NCBI RefSeq assembly: GCF_013426205.1
Contig: NC_089422.1
Coordinates: forward strand, 248,001 to 312,000
From: Metarhizium brunneum
Lineage: Eukaryota; Ascomycota; Sordariomycetes; Hypocreales; Clavicipitaceae
Length of the DNA: 64,000 nucleotides
Reading direction: 5' to 3'
The notes below the pieces were generated by a model. The model did no database searches. It was not told where the DNA came from and worked only from the letters and a program-made list of their open reading frames with translations. Made by a program: the position numbers and the translations under genes. Each line of letters opens with the position of its first letter. Positions within the stretch are counted from its first letter, which is position 1. Shown here piece by piece: positions 56,407 to 64,000 of this stretch.

Positions 56407-58317
56407 ATGAAGCAGGCAGATCAACGGGCAGGAGGCAATGCCCCGGGCTTCCTGACCAGGCTGGCCATTCTAGGCATCGGTATTGCGCCGACTCTGGTGC
56501 CGTCTGTGGCAGCCTCACCTGCAGCTTTTCACTACAGCCGCCAGGCCAATCCCGCCAACGCGACGGGAGAATTCCCCAAGCCGGATGACCCCTTTCATTT
56601 CATACCTTGCGTTTCAAACCAAACCATCGAGGGCATCCCCTTGCTGAACGATACGAATCCCCAAGAGACCTGGAGAAAGAGGTTTGACCCCAACCCGAAC
56701 AACTGGAAATGGGGGGCGGCGCCTGGCAATGCGACAACACCTGGTTCCTCCAATTCCACTCAAGGAAGGGGCCTTCACCTCTGCGGATACCTGGATGTGC
56801 CCATGGACTACCTCAACAAGTCGGATCCGCGAATTCATCGCTTGGCCGTTGCCAAGTATCAAGCCTCTGGCCTCGAGGGGAAGGGTGCTCGAACTATCGT
56901 CATGAACCCCGGTGGCCCCGGGGGGAGCGGCGTGCCCTTTGGCCTTCATGGGGGCCGCTATTCGCAGATACTAAGCAATGGAGTACATGATTTTTTGGGC
57001 TTCGACCCTCGCGGCGTGGGCTTGTCACAGCCCGCCATTGACTGCTACCCGGCTGCGCTCCAGGACCGTTGGAACTTGGCGGCTGGTAAAGATCTCAGGG
57101 AGTCCCCGTCTCCTCGCCAGCAGTTGGAGCTGGTCAACGCCGTAAATGACGCCAAGTTCAAGGCCTGCTTTGAGGAACTCGGCGACGTACCGCGATTTGT
57201 CTCGACAGCTTCAGTCGCCCGCGACGTCGACGCAATCCGCGCTGCCCTTGGAGAGCCAGAGCTAACGGGATACATGGTTAGCTACGGTACTACGCTTGGT
57301 CAAATCTACGCCAACATGTTCCCAGACAAGGCAGGACGCCTTATCCTAGATGGCGTTGACTACTCTAGAGAGCACAGAGTCACGGGGGGGTACGCATCGA
57401 CTGCGATCCACAGCACCACGGATGCTTGGAACGAGGGTTTCCTAGGAGAATGTGTCGCCGCCGGCCCTAGTAGCTGCGCACTTGCCAAGCCAACGAATGG
57501 CTCCGGGGTCACCTTGGATAGCTTAAAGGCAAGGATGGCAAAGCTCCTGGACGGATTGGCCGAGCGTCCGATACCAGCTTACGACGAGGAAAAGGGGCCA
57601 GTTATTATTACATACAGCCTTATAATAGCGGTGATTTCAAGTGCGCTCTATCAGCCGAGATATTGGCCAGAAGTGGCTCAAGCACTCGCGGATTTGGAAT
57701 CTGGCAACACTACAATAGCGGCCTCTATGGCACACGGGCAATACGTGTACCAACCACAAGCACCTGAAAAGCCTCTGGGTCTTGCGAGTGAGCTTCTGCC
57801 CATGGTGGTATGCGGAGACGCAAGCGCCGACGGCCCTCCTGCCAGTGGCCTCGACTTCTGGGAATCCCTCTGGCGCAACCTGACCGAAAAGAGCTTCCTC
57901 TCCGGAGGTGGTAATTTTGCAACCGTGTTTCCGTGCCAAAACTACAACAAGTATTGGCCCCAAGGCGCAGCGTTATATCAGGGCGACTTGAATAACAAGC
58001 TTAAACACCCAGTTCTGCTCATCGCGGAAACACACGATCCTGTAACGCCTCTTAGAAACGCTCGCGAGCTTCACAAGGAAATGGGCATGGAAAACGCCAG
58101 GCTAGTGGTACACCATGGCTATGGGCATGGTTCCTCGCCCGATCCATCAGACTGCACCAATGCTATTATCCGTGGATACCTGCTGAATGGCACCATTCCA
58201 GACAAGAGAGAGACCGACTGCTACGCCAATGGGAAGCCGTACCGCAATTCTACTCGTACAAACCACAAGCGATCCTTGCCCATGGTTGGCAACGTACCGA
58301 TGAGGCTTCCTCTCTAG
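56407..58317 (+). CDS. Secreted TAP-type alpha/beta hydrolase (peptidase-like)
   Basis: A single 636-residue frame. A basic N-terminus and a hydrophobic stretch (LTRLAILGIGIAPTLVPSVAA) act as signal peptide or anchor. The alpha/beta hydrolase core includes the oxyanion segment MNPGGPGGSG, DFLGFDPRGVGLS, the nucleophile elbow YMVSYGTTLGQIYANMF with Ser as nucleophile, the acid in AETHDPVTPL and the catalytic His in VVHHGYGHGSS. The C-terminal third matches the TAP-like domain of Streptomyces tripeptidyl aminopeptidases, so the family cleaves short peptides or esters, usually outside the cell. The first Gly of the usual GxSxG is Met here (MVSYG), a departure that could tune the elbow. Many NxT/S sites fit secretion. 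No pathway partner nearby. Confidence 0.9.
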   Translation: MKQADQRAGGNAPGFLTRLAILGIGIAPTLVPSVAASPAAFHYSRQANPANATGEFPKPDDPFHFIPCVSNQTIEGIPLLNDTNPQETWRKRFDPNPNNWKWGAAPGNATTPGSSNSTQGRGLHLCGYLDVPMDYLNKSDPRIHRLAVAKYQASGLEGKGARTIVMNPGGPGGSGVPFGLHGGRYSQILSNGVHDFLGFDPRGVGLSQPAIDCYPAALQDRWNLAAGKDLRESPSPRQQLELVNAVNDAKFKACFEELGDVPRFVSTASVARDVDAIRAALGEPELTGYMVSYGTTLGQIYANMFPDKAGRLILDGVDYSREHRVTGGYASTAIHSTTDAWNEGFLGECVAAGPSSCALAKPTNGSGVTLDSLKARMAKLLDGLAERPIPAYDEEKGPVIITYSLIIAVISSALYQPRYWPEVAQALADLESGNTTIAASMAHGQYVYQPQAPEKPLGLASELLPMVVCGDASADGPPASGLDFWESLWRNLTEKSFLSGGGNFATVFPCQNYNKYWPQGAALYQGDLNNKLKHPVLLIAETHDPVTPLRNARELHKEMGMENARLVVHHGYGHGSSPDPSDCTNAIIRGYLLNGTIPDKRETDCYANGKPYRNSTRTNHKRSLPMVGNVPMRLPL

Positions 58318-61105
58318 GTTTTTGCCCTCGTTTGTTGTACAGGGCCCGAGGATGGCACTGTAGTTGGTGACGGGTTGGAGAGACTTGTACATGTTCACAT
58401 GCCAGACTGCGCAAACATGCGGCAAGGCGGCTTATAACGTTGGAGTTCAAGTCACACATGTCCCACTAGCCATGGCGTTAGATTCTTTTCTATTCAATGT
58501 TGTCAATAGAATTATTTCAGTTCTCCACCGTGCAATCCAATTATATTGTGAACACATATATATAGGCGGTCGTCCTATCGCGAGGCCCTCTTCATAGCAC
58601 GAGCAGTCATGTCCCACACTTTTCGTCTCTTGCCCAGGATCCTCTTCGGGTGAAAACTAGGTTGTAGTGATTCATCTAGCAGGCTGAACTGTAAGAAGCT
58701 TTGCTAATTGTCAGGTTGCTTGACATGCCCTCTGACTCGGGACGTGAGATAGCCCCGAAGCTCGCGCCATAACATCGCTTCGTCACTTGCCTGCTCCCGT
58801 TGGTTCAACAGTTGCAAGCTGGGCACCACGAGCAGACAGAAGAAGCAAGTTGATATTTAAAAGATAATTATAAAGAGTGGCTTATCAAGCCAAATACGCG
58901 TGTACATGTTCATAGTAGGTTCTATCTAATAATAAGGGCAACACTCACCTGACGAGAGACAAGACATCATATTCATCCATTCCGGGCTGTTACAAAAACG
59001 ATGTGGACATGGCATACGCCCGTTCACTGCAAGAATAGCGCTGGCCTCGCCAAGATGCAAAGGGGTCACGCTCTTCGCCTTTACAGTTCTTCAGCCCGCA
59101 AGCTTTTGTGCCCTTGTCGCCGGCAGAGTACCTGGAATAGCGTCTGATAAAGTTCGTGGCGCAGGAAGCATCTCGGCCAGGAGCACTGCCCCATCTGGCC
59201 CGCCAATTCCCGCGTATTGCTTGACATCAAGAGCCTTGATAGGCCTTTGCGCTGCATCTTGGCATGAGAGGGATGCTATTGAGCTTCTCGGTGCTTTTGC
59301 AGCTCGTTGTCAGAAGGCCTGGTAGCTAGGGTGTAAAAGCTCCACGGGTACCCGCTGGTTCTGGATAATATTAGGCAGCGAATTTTAGCCCATAGGATTC
59401 ATCGGAGAGAGCTGGGCTACCCATGGCTATCTATTGATAATCTTGGGTTATTTTGGGTGCCCGCGCAAGACCTAAGCCCCCAGCCACGTAATTAACAACA
59501 CTATTGACGTGATAACCTATTAATAGATATTATGGGTAGCTATGAGCACCCATCTTATAATAGGGTATATGTTTATCAATTTATTGATATTGGACCTATA
59601 TGACAAAATGGATAGTGCGTATATCTCCTAAGAAAAGCTTGGATACCCACGGGTGCCCAGGGGTACCTATTTTTACATTGACCCTGCCGGTAGCACTGGC
59701 TCCCCTCTACCTTGGGAAGGAAAGGGGCGAAAAGCAGGGAGGCTAAAGAGAAAACGCTTCAAAGGTTGGCGATGGGCAGGTGAGGTGGCCTGATCGATAA
59801 CTTGTGCCTCAGGCTATGTCCTAATAAACCCCCAAAAAGTACGTATAATGAAAAGGGCCAAAGGGGGAGGAAATAATAGAAATAAAAGGAGAGATAAATC
59901 AGACGAGTAAGTAAGAAGACCAACAAGACTATTCCCTAATATACATTCCGTGTCGGCATCAACCGTAAGAAGGTACACCAAAATAGAATCTATATTCCCA
60001 TGAAATTTAAATTACCAAGCCAATAGCAACGGCATACAGTGTCTACAAACATGATTTCTGAGTATGTCTTCAACTCCTCGAAACGAAGCAAGTTGATGAA
60101 GAGCAAGGCCCTGAAGAAGATGCCCGATTCGCGTCCAGCCAAAGATGGCCATGCTTGCCACGTAACACGGCTGTAGCTCATTTGTGGTTTTAGAAGCAAG
60201 AATGAACCAAGTTGGTCATTTTGGAATTACACGCGAGCCATGACAACTTACAAGCAGCTTGTTACCACCAGACAGCACTCCTTATGCAAGACAAGCGAGA
60301 AGAATCAAAGAAACGCTGATACTATCATGAATAAGACGCTGTAAGCTACAGGGGAGACAGTTTGCGTAGTTTAGTAGATGAGCTTTTCTAGTATTTGTCA
60401 GGTTTAAGAAGACGGCAATGCCACATATGTATAACGACAGGACACGGCGTGCTTACATGTGTAGCTTTCTGCCTCTTTTCGCATATCTACGTGGTCAACG
60501 CCGCAAGAGGAGCAATTCACAGCCAGTCATAATCAGGGCGGTAACGGAGCTGTGCCAAGGATAATGGCCGATGGCGATGCAGAAGCAGCAAGAATCCAAT
60601 AAAATGCTCAGCGGGTGTTTGTAAAACAGACGAGTTGTTGGCAACTCTGACTGTAGCCCCGATACGCGCACTTGCGACGACGCGCTGATTAGAGTCGACA
60701 AATATACCCGACACAATTCTACAATTCACTGTTGAAAAGTGCCATTTGATGCTTGTACGAGATGTTGCGATGGCCCACTGGGGCGGAATACGTCAACTCT
60801 CAAAGGTTGGCAACGCACGGAGCGGGCAATGACATGGACATTGGGTTTTTTCTCACAATCATCACGCTACGTGAAACCTTTTAATGGAGAACAGTAATGA
60901 CGATATAAGTTGATTCCTGACAAGTGCCTGAACAGAGGATGTAGTACGCCACGCCGTTAAACTGCATCAGCTACTATCAATGTCATATCACCACCAAATA
61001 AAAGGTCTTTTCATTTATAATCCGCTCCCCAAGCGTCGACTATATAAAAGTAGCCAGCTTCTCGGGAACTTCTGAATCTTCTATTCCGCAACTTGACTTG
61101 TCATG
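58318..61105. other. AT-rich intergenic region
   Basis: About 2.8 kb of mostly AT-rich sequence with no supportable gene. It contains one miniature DNA transposon (separate entry). The minus-strand frames at 59990-60199 and 60495-60729 are short and unrecognised. A CTATATAAAAG element at about 61038-61048 resembles a TATA box but is followed only by gene debris. Confidence 0.5.
59327..59686. mobile_element. hAT-like miniature inverted-repeat element
   Basis: The 360-bp segment begins TAGGGTGTAAAAG and ends with the complement of CAGGGTCAATGTAAAAA, imperfect terminal inverted repeats whose CAGGG-type tips and inner GGGTACCCG-like blocks resemble hAT transposons. It is flanked by CTGGTAGC on the left and CCGGTAGC on the right, an 8-bp duplication with one transition difference, the size hAT elements make. 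The interior is AT-rich and non-coding, so it is non-autonomous. C-to-T changes at the tip and in the duplication fit repeat mutation. Confidence 0.65.
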
Positions 61106-61183
61106 CTACGTTTCCCCTCCCCCCTCTTCAGCTTTCTCAAGCGCCGATCTGATCTTGCCAACAATCTCATTAGTCTCTTCCAC
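61106..61183 (-). pseudogene. 3' end fragment of a cystathionine-gamma-synthase-like gene
   Basis: Read on the minus strand this short piece translates EETNEIVGKIRSALEKAEEG and then reaches a stop within four codons. It matches the C-terminus of the PLP enzyme at 53155-53215 (EDAGEIVGKIRSALEEAEKG) in protein and closely in DNA: TGAGATTGTTGGCAAGATCA is identical. Everything upstream of it is gone, replaced by the NIS fragment in the opposite orientation. Confidence 0.8.
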
Positions 61184-61285
61184 ATTGATGGAAAAGCCAA
61201 TGAGATGCTCCCAGACGTATATTAAGATGCTCTTCCATCTCCACGCTACAGCGACACCAAATCAGACTTTAGAGCAAAGAGTTTC
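61174..61285 (+). pseudogene. Internal fragment of an NIS siderophore synthetase
   Basis: On the plus strand this piece reads VSSTLMEKPMRCSQTYIKML then FHLHATA, matching LSSALMEKPMGGSRTYAEVL and FDLHTTA in the NIS gene (minus strand, about 49367-49280). At DNA level ATTGATGGAAAAGCCAATG is identical in both. It stops where the NIS exon 2 ends, and the ABC transporter relic starts within a few bases. It shares the few bases CTCTTCC with the abutting PLP-enzyme fragment, suggesting a microhomology join. Confidence 0.78.
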
Positions 61286-63742
61286 GTGAGCCTCCTCAAT
61301 GGCGGCATCATGGCTCTCATACTGGGCGCTGCCGCACTTGCCTATTGGACTGAATCTCGATTCACGCACTCTAGGAACGTAAAAATGGCTAAAACTAGCA
61401 CCATTTCATTTGCGTCGGTAATTCCGGGTGCGCCATCTGGTCAAATCACTCCGCACACGGGGAGATTTGGAGCTGCCGGCGCGGCTGCGAATAAAACATT
61501 GCGACTATTGCGTGCAGGACACTCCGATAGCAGGGAACAGGCGAGGGAAAAGGCCGAATGATGCGTCTGGACACACTGGCTTCACCCATGTGCGCTTCGT
61601 GTATCCCGTGAGGAGGGAACCAGATGGTCCCGGACGACTTCACGCTGGAAATACCGGCAGGCCAAAACGACAGCAATCGCTGGGCCGGCAGGGTCGTGCA
61701 TGTCCAGTCCGCTCTCCTTACCGGATAGGCTCTACCTGCCACTCCTACTCGATTCGTATTGACGGCCCAGAGACCTCCGAGCTGGATATCCCTCTGGTCC
61801 GCACCAAGATGAAGGCCGTCACGACATCTTTGTCCCGTTGAAGACGACCATGTTGACAACATTACTTTTTGGTCTGGTTCTGTGAAATAGTAAGCCATGG
61901 AATCCATATCCAAGTCCCTCTATTCTTGCAATACTTTAGAACAATCCAAGACAACAGCACACCTGGTTGAAGACGCGGCCATGGCCGCCAACACCTATGG
62001 GCTATCAACCGCACGACGCGCCAACAAGATAATAGTATGGAGGACGATTCTGTCACCGAGCAAGGAAGCCATGACGAGCGCACAAGCCAGCATGAAACAT
62101 TCGAGTCCCCCGCGGCCGCACAAAAGCTTCAAGGCGACGAAGAGGAGCACGATAGCCGCAACAGGGAGCCAAGCGAGCTAACATTGAAAGATGCAACATG
62201 AAGTGATGAAGTGAAAAGGCTAAAAAAGAGGCAACAAGACACCAGTCTCCCGCAGAGGGTCCTTCAGCGCCGCAAGAGACATCTTGTATCGTTCCTCATC
62301 CAACTCAACCACCAGGAAGATTTCCATCCCAGCACCCAGTCTGGTCGGCACCATCTCGACTCTTCTCAGGCATGGCATACCCGCCATCGGGAATATCCTC
62401 CGGCAACACAATGCTCGCTCCCACGATCCCTCCGCCACCCTGTGCCGGCATGCAGCAGTCCACCGCGTCAATCGCACTCCGAGGTCGCATCCCCCCAAGG
62501 CCGGCCGTTCGTGTATGCTTCATCGAGGCGGCCCAACAGCAAGTTGCCCAAGGGGGACGCGCAGCGCTCACCAAAAATTGCCAAGTACTTGTCTCTTTCC
62601 TCTTTGGAATATGCCAATCGGTAGTACTAGTCACCTCCACGTCCCTCATTCCGGTACAGGGGCGCCTCGTCCTTACTGGGGGAAAAGGGAGGGGGAGTGC
62701 ATGTACTCACACTTCCTCATTTTGCTTCATGGCCACGCAGCATCGCGCAGTCAGGTGGCATCGCATCTCCTCGTATACCCCAGACGCGGGCGGCGCGAAC
62801 GACTGATGCAGCGTTGCTTCTCGAGACGCCACGCGAGACCCGGCCCAGCCGCCGGTGGATGGATGGGCTGGCGCTCAAATACAGACAACTCCTCAAAGGG
62901 GGAGGTGGCACTGCGCAAACTGGGCGTTTGCATATCCGTCGCCGGACGGCAAAACGGCATCATTTCTGCATACTATCACATTGACAGCAGCGTCTACAGG
63001 TCGCTTCGTCGCCCTGGTCGGCACGACGGGCAGCGGGGAGAGTTCCGTGGTGAAGCCGCCCGAGAGTGCCGCTCGATCCAATAATGATGGGGGGCATTCG
63101 ACATGACATCCTGCAGGGCCTTCGGGGCCAGCCCGCAGTGTGGAGCAGAGGTGCCGTGCCGTACAGCGGAACGATACGTGATAGCATCATCGGCGATGGC
63201 GACGAGACGGATGGTGCTATCGGGCAGGCCTGTCAAGATGCAAGCTTGTGCCATGCTCCCCCTCCGTTTCTATAACCATTGACTCTAAACAAGGGCTGAA
63301 CCTGGGACGGAGCCTCGAACATGGCACTAGGAATCCCTATCCTCTGGACTCAATATTCTCGTCGGACCACGAGGCATCCAAGTCTCGGGCGGGCAGAAGC
63401 AGAGCCTAGGAAATGGCTCGATCTGTGCTACGCAACCCCAAGATATCGCAAGTCTCGCCTACACACGCCAAAGAGGAGTTTTGCAAGATTCTTTGCCCAT
63501 CAAGACTCTTGAATGAAGCAACCTCAACACTTGATCCCCTATCCGAGGCTGTGGTGCAGCAGGCGTTGGCTGCTGCCGCTGTTGGGCAGGCAACTATTGC
63601 TCTTGCCCACGCTAACCGCATTTACGTATTCGGTAACGGATGGGCCGTTGTATGGGCTGTTGAACAAGGCACCCGCGCGGGCTTGATGACAGAGCGCGGG
63701 CGTTATTGGGAGTTTGTGGGTTTGCAGAGCATGGGAAACTAA
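61286..63742 (+). pseudogene. Wrecked full-size ABC (ABCB/MDR-type) transporter
   Basis: Collinear fragments of an ABC exporter. These are the end of the first membrane domain (MSLLNGGIMALILGAAALAY, GQITPHTGRFGAAGAAANK), traces of the first nucleotide-binding domain (RFVYP), and an acidic linker (EDDSVTEQGSHDERTS). The second membrane domain is unrecognisable. The second nucleotide-binding domain follows (FVALVGTTGSGESSVV, then LLNEATSTLDPLSEAVVQQA and RGRYWEFVGLQSMGN). The Walker A lysine is Glu (GTTGSGES) and the Asp that precedes the catalytic Glu in Walker B is Asn. The pieces lie in several frames, and the N-terminal half of the first membrane domain is missing. Intact relatives export drugs, lipids or siderophores. 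Confidence 0.85.
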
Positions 63743-64000
63743 GCCAACCATGCCATGCTCGCATGAGTGACATCCGCGACGAAGACGCATGAATGAGGGC
63801 CCCATAGCTTCTGGAAGAGGGAGATTTTGAAGACTTGACAAGCAATACAATCATATTTGATGTTATATCCCCTCAACGCCAGCTCCTTTGTCACAGCCCT
63901 CAAAACCCCCTAGTTGATCTCAAGAGACAACTTCCTCAATTAACACTACTCACTGCCATTGTCGATATCCCTCCCAAGCTGCATCCACCCCATACTGCTT
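63743..64000. other. Right edge, no gene
   Basis: The last 258 bases contain nothing recognisable; they may be the 3' flank of the transporter relic. Confidence 0.5.

Overview
The window reads as chromosomal DNA of a filamentous ascomycete, most likely a Sordariomycete and perhaps Hypocreales. Protein genes carry short introns (about 45-130 nt) with GT...AG ends and CTAAC/CTGAC branch sites. Coding sequence is GC-rich at third positions, genes are monocistronic, and several gene families (methylcitrate cycle, YAT-type amino acid permease, flavohaemoglobin, C2H2/fungal-trans regulators) are typical of moulds. Species cannot be named from the sequence alone.

About 3-27 kb looks like housekeeping or core genome. 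In order it holds an APH-type phosphotransferase-fold protein, a small unknown protein, an MFS transporter, a flavohaemoglobin, an amino acid permease, a divergent pair for propionyl-CoA disposal (2-methylcitrate synthase and 2-methylisocitrate lyase), a short-chain dehydrogenase and a glutamine-synthetase-like ligase. All of these appear intact. Intergenic spaces are 0.3-4 kb and contain nothing else I can support.

About 28-64 kb looks like an accessory, decaying region. It has a broken SAM methyltransferase, an intact VC1184-type class-V aminotransferase, dispersed repeats whose copies differ by transitions, a broken C2H2 regulator facing a broken copper amine oxidase, a secreted yellow/royal-jelly-family protein, a small cupin, and an unknown repeat protein with an in-frame stop.

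The most interesting locus is 47.1-53.3 kb. It is a divergent pair: an NRPS-independent siderophore (IucA/IucC, NIS) synthetase joined in the same reading frame to an ATP-grasp-like enzyme, and a cystathionine gamma-synthase-like PLP enzyme. I propose it makes a small carboxylate/amino-acid conjugate, possibly a metallophore. A second, shattered copy of this locus lies at 61.1-61.3 kb: the 3' end of a cystathionine-gamma-synthase-like gene fused head-on to an internal NIS fragment. It is followed at once by a wrecked ABC transporter, which may have belonged to an ancestral cluster. A 360-bp hAT-like miniature element with imperfect 8-bp target duplications sits between the good and the broken parts. 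A secreted TAP-type alpha/beta hydrolase lies between them as well.
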